A stretch of 34,932 bases of DNA from Strigomonas culicis (taxonomy: Eukaryota; Euglenozoa; Kinetoplastea; Trypanosomatida; Trypanosomatidae): contig AUXH01000143.1 of assembly GCA_000482145.1 (NCBI GenBank), positions 1 through 34,932 on the forward strand, written 5' to 3'. The notes below the pieces were generated by a model that had not been told where the DNA came from, did no database searches, and saw nothing but the letters and a program-made list of their open reading frames with translations. A program made the position numbers and the translations under genes. Positions 1 through 12,100 of this stretch are shown one piece after another (position 1 is the stretch's first letter; every line of letters begins with the position of its first letter).

Positions 1-62
<62 letters not shown>
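1..62. repeat. (CT)31 dinucleotide microsatellite
   Basis: An uninterrupted CT repeat begins at the window edge and may extend beyond it. It lies about 40 bases past the stop of the dynein gene. In the minus-strand transcript it therefore reads as a purine (GA) repeat in the 3' UTR or downstream spacer. It is not a pyrimidine tract for a minus-strand splice site. Confidence 0.97.
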
Positions 63-65
<3 letters not shown>

Positions 66-100
66 GGTGTGTAAGGCATGTGGCGCCTTGTCTGTTCGTC

Positions 101-3100
101 TTACACCGTGAGAATGAAGCACGCGACGCCGGCGAGGGCGCGCTGCACGTGCTCGCTCTCGGAGCTGCACGGCACCGTCAGCGGGAACACGACCTGCTCC
201 CGCAGCGGGTTGTTGTACACCTGTATCGTGTCGTGGCCCCTCATCTTCGCACTGAGCCGCTCCGCGCTGACCCAGCCGACCTTCAAGTTCGTGCCGATCG
301 GCACGGACGACGGCGCGTTGACGGCCGGGGCAAGCAGCTTGCCGTCCTTCATGACGGCGCCCTGGATGCAGATGGTGCTGCCGAGCACCGTCACGCTCAC
401 GCTGAGGTCGCTCGTCGCCCCGCCGCCGACGATCGACGCGACGAGGCGAAGGTCCACGAGCGCGACCTGGCTCTGCCGCGCGGTGTGCTGCCGCAGCGCG
501 TTGAAGAAGGTGTCCGGCCGCAGAAAGTTGGATAGGTCGTACGCGGTCGAGGACGACAGCGGCGTCTTCATCCACTCCTGCACGGTGGTGTAGCGGCGCG
601 TCAGCAGCGTGAGCCACAGTTTCGCCTCGCGCGGCCCGTCCATGCGGTCCATCCAGCGCGGCGGCACGCGCCCGCCGGCAAACTCCATCGCCTCCTCGCG
701 CAGCTGCGAGGGCGGGATGAGGGTGCCGTCCGACATGGCGCGCAGGCTCTCGAAGAAGGCCTCCAGGTCGTGCAGCAGCTGTGCCAGCAGGTTCACCTCA
801 CTCACGAAGAAGACCTCCATCGGCGCGGGGTCGCCCGTCGCGGCGACGGTGCGGGTCGCGACGGCGCCGGTGACGCCGCACGTCTTCCACAGCTCGAGCA
901 CCGGCGCGAGGAGGGTCTTCCAGCCCTCCGTCGGCGTGCTGTCGCCGGCGCCGGACGCGCCGAGCCGCGTCACCATCACGCGCAGGTCCTCCGTCAGCGC
1001 GGCCGCGATGCTCTCCTGCACCGCGCGGTTGGAGTTGTCCGGCAGGTGGAACAGCGCTGGCGGGTCGACGTCCGGCAGCTTGTCGCGCACCTCCGCCACG
1101 ATGGCGCCGTGGTCGTTCGTCATGGGCACGGAGAAGGAACTGTAGAGCGGCCGGCTGCCCTCGAAGAGAATCTGCGGCGTGAAGTACGTCTCCAGCAGCA
1201 TCACCAGCACGTCCTCGTCAAAGGGGTTGTCGAGCCGCCCGCCGTAGATGCAGTTCAGCATGACGCCCTTCAGCGTCGTCCAGTCCAGGTTCGGCTGCCG
1301 CGCCATGTTGAGGAGCACGTCGGAGGCCGCCTTGAGGTCCGCCGGCGAGAAGCCGTAGCGCTGCACCCACCCCTGCGGCACGTACGTGCGACGCTCCTGC
1401 ACAATGCCGTGGAACCATGCGAGGCCGAAGAGCAGCGAGGCACACTTGCCGGACTGCCCGCCGATGAACTTCTTGTCCCACGTCTGGTACGTGCGCAGCA
1501 GGTTCTGCTTCACGCCCGGGGGCGACTCTACCGTCACCTTCACGGACAGCCGCAGCAGCACGCTCGGGAAGAGCGCGTGCTCCTCCGTCGTCACGATGAG
1601 CCGGAAGTCCTTGTGCGGCTCCGGCATCGCGCAGAGCTCCTTCTCGAGCACCGCCGCCCAGTCCAGCACAAGGTGCAAGTTCTTCAGGAAGAGCCAGTCA
1701 CCGGCGGCGGTGCTGCGCCGCAGCTCCTGCATCGCCTCGTCCGTCTGCCCTCCGCCGAGGGCGATCTGGTGGAAGCGGTCCTTGCCGATCGTGTGGTTTG
1801 CGACGTCCTGCACCTCCAGACTCGGGTCCGCGCCGCTGGACGTGATGAGCAGCACCGGCGACAGGGGCGACGCCCGCACAATCGTCTGCCGCAGCGACTC
1901 GTTCGGCGTCAGCGACTTGAGCTTGAGCTCCTTCAGGATGACCGTCGTCGCGAGCGCCGGCATGCGGTCCGGGCGGAAGATGTTGATGAGCAGCAGCTGC
2001 TCCACGGTCGGCATCGTCTTCACCGTCGTCTCCGGCGTCGCGGAGTTCATGAGCGGGCCCCACTTGGCGCTGTCGGACAGGTTCCACTTGTCGATTACCG
2101 TGAGGCCCTCGGGAAAGGACGCGAGGGAGGTGAAGAGCGGCTTCGACGACAGCGGCGCCCACGGGGGGAGATCCACCGCCCTGTCCGGGGCCGCCGCCGT
2201 GCCCACGGAGCCGACGAGCGCGCTCCACAGGTTCGTCGGGTACCGCACGGCGTAGAAGCCCTGCAGCAGGTGCAGGCCGAAGGCGAGCCGGTCCCGCTTG
2301 AACACGCTGACGGAGACGGAGTGGAAGCACGTCTTGGCCATGTTCTCGATGAGCGCGGGGATCTTCTTGCTGAGGCTGTCATCGCCCTGGTACTCCTTGA
2401 GCGTCTTGGTGAACATGAGGATGAAGTCCTGCAGACCGTACTGGTACATGTGGTTGAGCTGCTCCAGGTCCTTCATGAGGAAGTACAGGAGCGAGCCCTG
2501 GCGGCCGAAGGGGCGGTAGACCTCGCGCTTCTCGTCGAGCTCCTTCTGCAGCGTCTGCGACTGGGCGAGGGAGGACTGGATGTTCGCGGCCTGCGACTTC
2601 ACCTCGTTGAGTGAGGTGACGAGCTGCGTGTTCTCCAGCAGGTCGCCCTGCGAGTCCGCGAGCTCGCGCAGCAGGCGCTCTTCCAGCCCGCTGAGCAGCA
2701 CCTTCAGCTCCTCCTCCTTCTTGAGCAGCTCCACCTTCTGCTCCTCCAGCTCCGGCTTCTCGTGCTTGATGGTGAGGCCCAGCAGCTGGCTCTCCAGACC
2801 CGTCCCCGTGACGGAGAAGTTCACGTCCGTCAGCAGCGCCGACGCATCGGGCGGCAGCTTCATATCCGTGCTGCGGCTGAAGAGGATGATGCGGAACGAC
2901 TCCTGCCAGTCCACCGTCTTGTTACCGACCTGCACGATGCGCTTCGCGCCGGCCGAGATGAGCTCCTTGCGCAGGATCGGGTACAGGATGGGCTCGATGG
3001 AGCCCACCTCCGTCACGAGCAGCGTCTTGCCGAAGCGGATGGAGAGCTCGAGCGTGTGCGCGAAGCGCTCGTTGTACAGCGAGGTCACCTCCACGACGGC

Positions 3101-6100
3101 GTTCTGCGCGCGGAGGTGCGCCTTCGCCCACTCGATCGCCTGGTTCGCGGGGTCAATGACGAGCGGCGTCTGCACCGTGTCGAGCGTCACGATGGCGTTC
3201 TCGAGGCTCAGCTCGTCGCCCGGCAGACCCTCCGCCTTGAACTGCAGGAGCTCGCTCTCCGTCCGCATGAACTCCGTCACGTTCACGAGCTTCTCGAAGC
3301 CGAGACGCGAAGACCACTGCTTCACGTACTTGGCGCGCGTGTCCTCCGTCTCACGGCCGAGGTACGTCAGAAAGGCGGCCGCGACGAGCGCGCGCTTCGG
3401 CATGGTCATGTTCGCCTCACGGATGGTCTGCACGTCGGCCGCCCAGCGCGTCTTCTCGACGCTGAGCTTCTCCAGCAGCTCCTGTGCCTTGTTCAGCTGC
3501 TTCTCCGCCTTCTCGAGCTTGGTGCGCAGCGTCTCCGCGTCCTTGCACTTCTTCGCGAACTCCTCGCGCAGCCCCGCGACGAGCTTGTCGATCTTCTTGA
3601 GCTTCTTGCGCAGCTGCTCGAGCTTCTCCTCGCCCTCCTTCTGGTTCTGCTCCAGCTGCTCCAGCTGCCGCGTGAGCGGCGCGATGCGCTCCATGATGGT
3701 CGAGTACTCCACCATCGCCTTCACCCACTCCGCCATCGGGGCGGCGGCGACGGAGGCGCGGTGGATCACCTCCGGCTTGAAGGAGGTCGCCTTCTGCTGC
3801 AGCAGCTTCGAAACGCTCTGCCGGATCTGCGGCGTGACGTTGTTCACGTTGAAATCGAGAATGCGCTCCTTGGAGCCGCGCTCGCCGAGGAACTTGCGCA
3901 TGGACGGCCACGACACATCGTTGACGCCGAGGAGGGCGAGCACCGCCTCCAGCACGTCGCGAATCGGCTCCGGCGGCGATTTGAGCGACCGGATCTCGTT
4001 GAGCTGCTCCGTGCGGATCGTGCTCACCGCGTCGCGCGCCGCCTCCATCATCGGCCGGATGCTGCCGAGCTCCTCCTCCACCTTGCCCCGCTTCTCTGTC
4101 AGATCCTTGTTCTCCTCCTTCAGCTGCTCCTGCAGCTCCGTCGCGCTGTCGCGCTGCTCCTGGGAGTTCTGCATGTTCTTCTGGATTTCGTCCAGCGCGC
4201 TGTCGGCCTCTTTCTGCATGCGCTCCACGTCCTCCTTCTTCTTCGCCACGTCCTTCTTGATCGCGTCGACGCTCTCCTCGCCCTCCTTCAGCTTGGCGAG
4301 GCCGGTCTCGAGGCGGCGGACGGCGTCGCCGGTCGTCTTGCTCTTGATCCGCATGATGCGCTGGTACGTCTCCGTCATCACCTCAAAATGCTTCGGCGTC
4401 GAGCGCTCGCCCAGCCCCTGGTGGATCGTGTACAGCTCGCGGTGCAGGTGAAAGCCCTTGTTCGCGGGGTCCGCCTCGAGCGCGGCGATGGTGTCCTTCA
4501 GTCGCGTCTTGCACATGGTCTTGATCACGTCGCCGCTCCACGAGCCCATCCACAGCAGCGTACAGTTGCTGAGCAGCCCGGGGTTCGCCTGCAGCCGCAC
4601 GAGGAAGAGCTCGTGGTGGTTGTCCATGACGAGCGACACACGCAGGTTGCGCTGCAGGCGCGCCAGGAAGTAGTTGTAGATGGGACCGATGAAGCCGTCG
4701 TTCGCCGCATCCTCGCGCAGCGGGTTGTACATGGCCTCCATCTCCTCCGTCGTGAAGAGCCCGGGCACCTCGCCGCTGCTCACGAGGCCGTTCACGAGCT
4801 CCAGGAAGGATTCGTCGACGATGTTCTGGTCCTCGAGCAGGAGCGTCATGCGCACGTTCTGCATCGTGGCGCGCTGGATGAAGGTGCGCAGGTCGTTGCG
4901 GAACTGCTTGAGCCCGTAGTCCGTCGTCATGTTGAGCGTCGCGATCTCCATGCGCTGCATGTAGGCGCCGACGACCACCGTGTCGCGCCGGCCCACACCG
5001 GGGCGGCCGACCACGATGAGGTGCCCGGAGGGCCGCGAGAAGATGCGGTCGACGCGCGTGATCCAGGTGACCACCTCCGGAATGAGGATCATGTTCATCT
5101 CCTTGAACTCGCGACTGTAGCGCACGAGGCCGCTCTCAACCACCTGCAGCACCTCCTCGTACTTCTTCTGCTCCAGCTTGCGCTCCTTCGCGGCGACGTC
5201 GTTGAACCACGTGACAAACATGGTCGCGAAGCGGTCCTCCTTCGGCGCGGAGTAGCCGATGGACGCGAGCTGCTCAGCCAGGATCTTCTCCGCCTTCGCG
5301 CGGTCGTCGGCCGTCGGCAGGCAGTCCATGAACACGCGACTCGCCTCGTACGCGAGCACGGCGGGGAGCATCGTCTGAGAGTCCATCTTGTACATGAGGG
5401 CGCTGCGCAGCCAGTTGGTCAAGTGGCGCGGGCAGAACTGGAAGTGGGCGTAGGCCTCGCCCTCAAAGCGCCGCCGGATCTTGTCGTAGAAGTTGATGTT
5501 GAAGACCGCGAGCTGCTGGCCGCCGTCGTACGCCTTGCCCTGCCCCAGGTCGCTGGACTTGAGGATGCCGGCCCAGTAGGTGCCGTACACCTGCGTGAGG
5601 CTCGCCTTGGAGGGGTAGGTGGTCGTCACAACGTTGACCACCGCCAGCAGACGCGGCGCGACCGGGTAGCGGCCGGCCGACACGGTCGGGTTCATCGTCG
5701 CGACGAACTGCACGCCCTCGAGCCCAATCCATTCTAGCTCCTCGTTGTAGAAGCCGCGGTACAGCAGCATCTGGTGCAGGATGGAGTGCAGCTCCACCGT
5801 GCCGTACTTGTCCGGCTTGGGCAGGTTGACGCCGCGCAGGACGATGATGGCGCGCTCGCACTCGCGCGGGCGATAGACGCGCCCAGTGTTGGTGCTGAAG
5901 AGCGCGCACACCTGCTCGATCTTGCGAATGAGGTTGACCGAGTCGGTCTGCGCGCTGCAGTTGATCGTCGTCGTGCGGAACGCCTTGTACGCGGAGAGGC
6001 AGTGGTGCAGCAGCGCGCTCTTGCCGCAGCCCTCGGGGCCGACAACAAAGATGGGCTTGCACTTCTTGTCCACGAGCAGCGGCGTGAGCGCCGCCGTCAT

Positions 6101-9100
6101 GCGCTGCACCTCGGCAGTCATCACCATCGGCATCGTCCCCTTCAGGAAGTCGTCCGCCGTGATGGTCGTCGAGAGGTCCGCCGCGTACTCCGCGAGACGC
6201 TTCTTCTTGACATCCCAGTAGGTGTCGAGCGGGCGGCTGTCCGACACTGGCTTGAGGCTGCTCGTCTTGAAGAGGAAGCCCGCGAGCTGCGCGGCCCCCT
6301 CCGTCGTCAGCGCGCTCCCGAGGCCGCGCAGCAGCGAGAAGATAAAGTCGGACTCGCTCTGCGCCGTAAGCGTGTGGTTGAGGCACGCGTTGAGGAGGCC
6401 CATGCGCGTCGTGGGCACGGACAGCATGTCCAGGTGCAGCGCCTCGTCGATGGCCGGGTACGCGTAGCGCTTGATCCACGGCGTCACCTGCGTGCTCACC
6501 GCGGTCGGCTGCGTCGACATGACGGACTCCACGACGCTGTCCATCTGCACATCCTTATCCGAGAGGAAGAGCACACCCATGCGCGAGACGGTGGCCGGGG
6601 AGGCAAACTCGAGGCTGTGCGTCTCAAAGACAAAGTTCACGTTGGAGCCAAACTGGATACGCACACCGTTCGGCATCGTCAGCAGCTTGTTATCGTCGAG
6701 GACGGAGTTGAGCGACTCGATCCACTCCGGGTCGATATCACCGTCGCACCAGATCCACGGCCGCGACTGCGGCGACGCCTTCACCGCCTCGCGCGCGGCG
6801 ACGGTGAGCACACCGTCGTACCACTCGCGCGTGTCGGGGTCCATGTAACCCAGCAGCCGCCGGCGCGGCATCGCCTTGGGGTTCATGACGTGCAGCGGCA
6901 CCTCGATCTTCATCACCTCGAGCGCCTTGCGGAGGATGTTCAGCACGGTGCTCTTGCCGCTGCCGCTCGGCCCCACAAGCACGACACCCATGCGCTGGCC
7001 GAGTGCCTCGTAGAGCTGCAGCACCTTGCGGGTCTGCGACGTGATCGTCTGGAGACCGAGCGCTGTGACCGCCGTCTGGATCGCGCTCTCGAGCTCGCCG
7101 TAGGTGACCTCGCGGCTCTCGACGCCGGGGAAGATATCGCGCAGCAGCCCCGTGAAGAGCCGCGCGTCGTCGAACGTGAGCTTGCTGAGTGTGTTGATGT
7201 TCAGCGACTGCACCAGCAGCTCGCACTCCTGCGCGACAGTGGTGCGCTTGCTGGGGTTCGCGCGCTTCCACTTCTGCTGCAGGGTGCCGCCGAGCCGCAG
7301 CACCGCCTTGAGCGGCCGCAGGCCCCAGTCGTAGTGCTGCTGCTTGGACATGAGCTGCTTGCACAGCTTGTACAGCTCCACCACGTTCTTCGCCAGCGCC
7401 TTCGCGTGGAGGAAGCCCTCCGAGAGCAGCATCGTGCCCGTGATCAGCTCGTTGTCCGGCACGCTCATCGCCACCTCGCGGAAGAGCTGCTTCAAGTTGT
7501 CCGGCAGCTTCGTACGGCCACCGTAGCCCTTGCCGGCCGGGTTGAGCGTGACAAAGATGCCGGCATTCGGGTTCACTTCGATGTTCTTGTGCAGCAGCGA
7601 GCAGTTCGGCTCATGGTTCTTGAGCGCCTCCTGAATGACCTGAATCATCTGCGAGATGGCGGACAGCTGGTCAATCTTGAGACGATTGAACTCATCGAAA
7701 CAGCCCCACGCGCCGCACTTGACGATGCCGACAAAGATGCGGCCCATGGACTTGAAGTCGATCCCCTCGTCACAGTTGAAGACGAGCACCTGACGACCCA
7801 TCGCCGACCCAAGCGCCTTCACGGACTCCGTCTTGCCGGTACCGGCCGGGCCATAGGGGTTGCCGCCGTAGCCGAGACCCATACCCTTCGTGAGCACCAG
7901 ATAGCACTTGTCCGTCAGGGGCGTGTGCACGAGTTTCGCCGCATTGCCTTGGTACTCGTACGTGTAGTCGAAGACCGTATCCACCATCTGCAGAAAGCAC
8001 CGATTCTTGTCGTTGAAGTAGTACCGCAGTTGCTTTTGCCAGTACCACTGCTTCACGTCCTGCACGTTCTGGGCCATGAGCAGCTCCACAATCTCAATGT
8101 TGTGGATGATATCGAGGATGAGCGCTTTAATCTTGAGGCTCGACACGGGGTCAATATCTCCCGGCGCCGACGTCAGCGCGTCGAGCTGCTTCTTGGACCA
8201 CGACAGCACCTCCTGCAGCGGCTTCTTCTGGACGATCGTGTTTTCGACAAACTTGGCGAAGTGGATCTGCAACGCCACCTGCAGGATCTGGGACGGGAAC
8301 TGGTGCACTACCTTGGGGTCCGTCACGTCGCTGTGGGCCGCGCACTGGACGAGCTGCTCCTGCAGCGTCGCCTTCATGCAGCCGTCAAGGCGGATGAGCC
8401 AGTCCTCCACGTCGTTGTCCGTGATGGCCACCGGCTTGGAGAGCGCGACGCACTCGTCATCGGCGGAGTACATGTGCGTGATCGACGTCTGCTTCTCATC
8501 GAACTTCACCCGGTGGATGCCCATGAAGAGCTTCTTGAGATGCGCCTGGATGACGGAGGGGTTCTGGCTGTGGCCGAGAATCTCCAGCAGGTCCTCGTCA
8601 CTGATGAAGTAGAAGCGCGGTAGCTTGTCGCGCTTCGCGTCCAGGAACTCCATCAGAGACTTCTGGCAGCGGTCGATCTGTTCCAGGATGCCCTTCAGCT
8701 TGTCATTGAAGTCGCTCTGCGAGGTGAGGGACATCACACGCGGGTCCGCCTCCACCTCGCGCAGAATGCCGACGAACTCCTTGTCGACGCGCTTGAACCG
8801 CGCCTGCTCTTGCGGCAGCGCGCCGCGGGCAAAGATGGGCTCCAGGTACGTCCACTTGCGCTGGATGCTGTTGAGCTGCGTGAGCGACTCCGTGAGCGCG
8901 ACCAGCTTTGCCTCCCAGCCCGAGGCCTCGTCGGCGAAGTGCTGGAAGAAGGGGCTGTCCTTGAGCGAGCCGATGAGGGCGAGGTTGTCGCTGACCTGCG
9001 TCATGACGTCCTTCCACTCCGTGATGAGCTTCACCTTGGCCGTACCATCGCTCGGCAGGACGAGGGTGAAGGTGGCCTCGAGGCCCCACGTGCGCAGGTC

Positions 9101-12100
9101 CTGCAGCGCCTCGCGCAGCTGGATCTCGCCCTGCGCGCGGGCCTGCAGCTGCTTCAGCTCCGCCTGCTTCTCCAGCACCTTCTCGTAGCAGTCGAGGACG
9201 TTGCCGAAGGTGAGCGTCGCGCTCGTGATGTTCTTATCGATCCCGAGCAGCCGAAACATCTCGTTCCAGTGCTCCGTCATCCAGCCGTCGCCGCGGATGA
9301 ACTTGAGGAGCGGCAGCAGCTCGTTCCAGTCCTGCAGCAGCTTCAGCAGATAGTTCGGTATCACGTTCTCCTCCCCGTCCTTGTCGCGGCCCTTCATCTG
9401 CTCGTCCAGTGTCTTCTTCCAATCCTTGCAGAAGTCATCGAACTGGTACGTGTGCGAGCGGAACGTGAGCCAGTCCTCCTCGCGCAGCTTCTTCAGCTGC
9501 TCTTGGAACTGGTCGTACAGACACCACATGGTGGAGATGGCCTCCACATCCCGCACCGTCTTGTCCAGCATGGAGAAGTTCGGCTTGGGCTGGTTAAAGT
9601 ACTCGCACTTGGACTCCAGCTCCTTCCCTTGTGCCTTGAGTTCCTCCATATCGACCTTCTGCGACTTGAGACCACTGAGCAGCTTCTCGACCGAGCTCGT
9701 CTTCTTCTCTCTGAAGGCCTGCATGAGGCTGCCCTTCTGCTTCTCCCAGTTGGTGGAGAAGCGCTGCACATCCTTGAGGAACTTCTGGATGAGGCTGTCC
9801 AGCGAGACGCGCATCTTGGCCACGGCCGACTCGATCACCTTCGTGTGGGACGACATGGCCTCGCGCAGGTGCTCCCAGCGCGCGCGTGTCGCGCTGATGT
9901 CGATGGAGGCGCCGGAGTGGGTGCGGAGCTCGCGGTTCTGCTCCTCCAGCGCCTTGAACTTGGCCTCGAGCTCTGGCATGCGTGCCTGGCACTCCTTGTA
10001 CTGCATGTTCGCCTTGCCCACCTCGTCCATCGTCGTCGGCTGGCGCTCAATGACGTTGGAGGCGTTGAAGACAAAGATGTCGAGCTCATTCACCGCCTGC
10101 TGGATGATCTTGCGCATCGCGTTGAGGAGGGACTCCTCGAGGCGGTGCAGCTGCTCGTCCACCGTGACCTTCACGGGAACCGTGCTGATGGCAAAGCAAT
10201 CGACCCGCATCGTGTCCTCGATCTTCTCGAGCTTCTCCATGTGCTCCTTCACCGTCTCGAAGCCCTGGACGAACTGCTCCGGCTTCTGCGCCCACTGCTC
10301 CACAATGGTGTCGAGGTCCGGCATGCCGCTCACCCCGCAGAGGCCGATCACGATGTAGGAGCGGAAAGCCTTTCGCACTTTGGTGAGCTTGTTGAAGAGC
10401 TCGATCGCCTTGGCGTGCACGATGAGGATGCGCTGCGTGTTGTCGAGGGGCATCTGCGGATAGATCTCGTAGCTGCCGCCGGACTCCCGTTTCGGCTGCA
10501 GGCCGCGGAAGCGGTTCGGGACGCTCACAAACTCGCGCAGCTTGATGTAGTACGCCTCGCGGATGGCCTCAAACGAAGGCTTGAACTGCACCATGCCCTG
10601 CTTGAAGATGAGCTCCACCTTGAACTCCTCCATGTTCTCGTGCAGGCTCTCCAGGCCGCGACGGTACTGGTACTCCAGCGCCTTGTAGATCTGGCAGTCC
10701 AAGAAGCGCCGCCACTCGTCGTAGTCCACGTACTTGTGCTGGAAGATGAACTCCTCGAAGCTGCTCCGCATCGTGTCGACCGCGCTGCGCCAGTGGTCCA
10801 TGTGCTTCGTGAGGTCCATACTGTGGAGCGCGATGACCTGGTTGAGCATGTCGCCGTGGAAGCGCCGGATGTGGCGGTTCTCGCTGCTCAGCGTCTCGAC
10901 CGTGTTCTGGAAGCGCATGTTGAGCCCCTCCAGCTCCTGGTGGTTGACGAGCGAGATGACGCGCCGCGTCGTGTCCGCGTAGAGGATCTGCGCGAGGCTG
11001 CGCTCCATCGCCTTGGCCAGCATCGCGCGCGTGCACGGCAGGATCTGGCTCAGCACCGTGTTGAAGTTCGCGACCGCCTGCTGCGTGCGCACCGTCGCCG
11101 CGAAGAGCTGCTCGCACGCGCGGATGGTGTTCTCGGCGCTGTCGCTCACCTGCAGCAGCCGCGCCGCCGAGTTGGAGCCGGAGCGGCCGAGGCCACTCGC
11201 GCCGTCGCCGCCGTGCGCGGCCGCCTGGCTGCTCGACGGGATGTCCCCGACCCAGCAGCGGAAGTTGTGCGTGTCGTTGATAAACTGCTGGATCGTCTGG
11301 TTCAGCGAGCAGCGGAGCAGCGTCGGCTGCGCGCGGTTGTCGACCTGGATCACGACCGCCTCCTCCAGATCGACCATCTTCTTGCACTGCGCCTCCACCG
11401 TCTCGCGCCACTGCGCGACGGCGGCCTCGCACCGCTTCTCGCACTCGCTGATGATGACGTTCGACTTGCTCGACACCATCTCCGTGAGCTCGGCGCCGGG
11501 GCCGAGCAGGCGGTAGGCCACCTCCGGGATCGACGCGCATTCCGCCGCGCAGCTCTTCGCGGCGCGCAGGCGCTGCAGGTCGGTGGACGCGCGCTTCTCG
11601 TTATTCTCAAAGCGCGTCTTGGCCGCCTCCATCTGCTCGATGAGGTACACCGCGACGCCCCGCAGCTCCTTCTCCATCGCCTTCTGCGTGTCGCCGCGCT
11701 GCAGCAGCATGCTGAAGGGCATGAGGGCGCGCACCATGGACTCGGACGGCGACGCGTGGAACAGCTTCTTCTTGACGAGGGAGCGGAGGTTCGGGTCCAG
11801 GAAGGCGAACTCGCCGTCGAACTTCTCGACGCGCTTCGCCCACTCCGCGCGCGGCGTCGCGCGGGCGTCGATCATGCTTGCGTTGTCGAAGATGATCTCC
11901 GGCTGCAGCGTGTCCGGCACCGTCTCGCCGAGCAGCGTGACGCTGTTCAGCAGCTCCCGCACGCGCACGACATCGTGCAGCCGCTGCGTCAGCTCGTCCA
12001 GGCTCTCGTCGTGGAACATGCCGCCGTCCCAGTCCTTCCACTTGCGCTTCGTCAGCTGCAGGACCGTCTTGTTCCACCGCCGGCAGAGCTGCAGCGCGGC

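Noticed and set aside
2762..5737. Very long plus-strand open frames opposite the dynein gene (also 5774-8623 and 8810-12772)
   Set aside because: They are Arg/Leu/His/Val-rich mirror frames produced by high third-position GC of the real minus-strand gene, and they show no domain sense.
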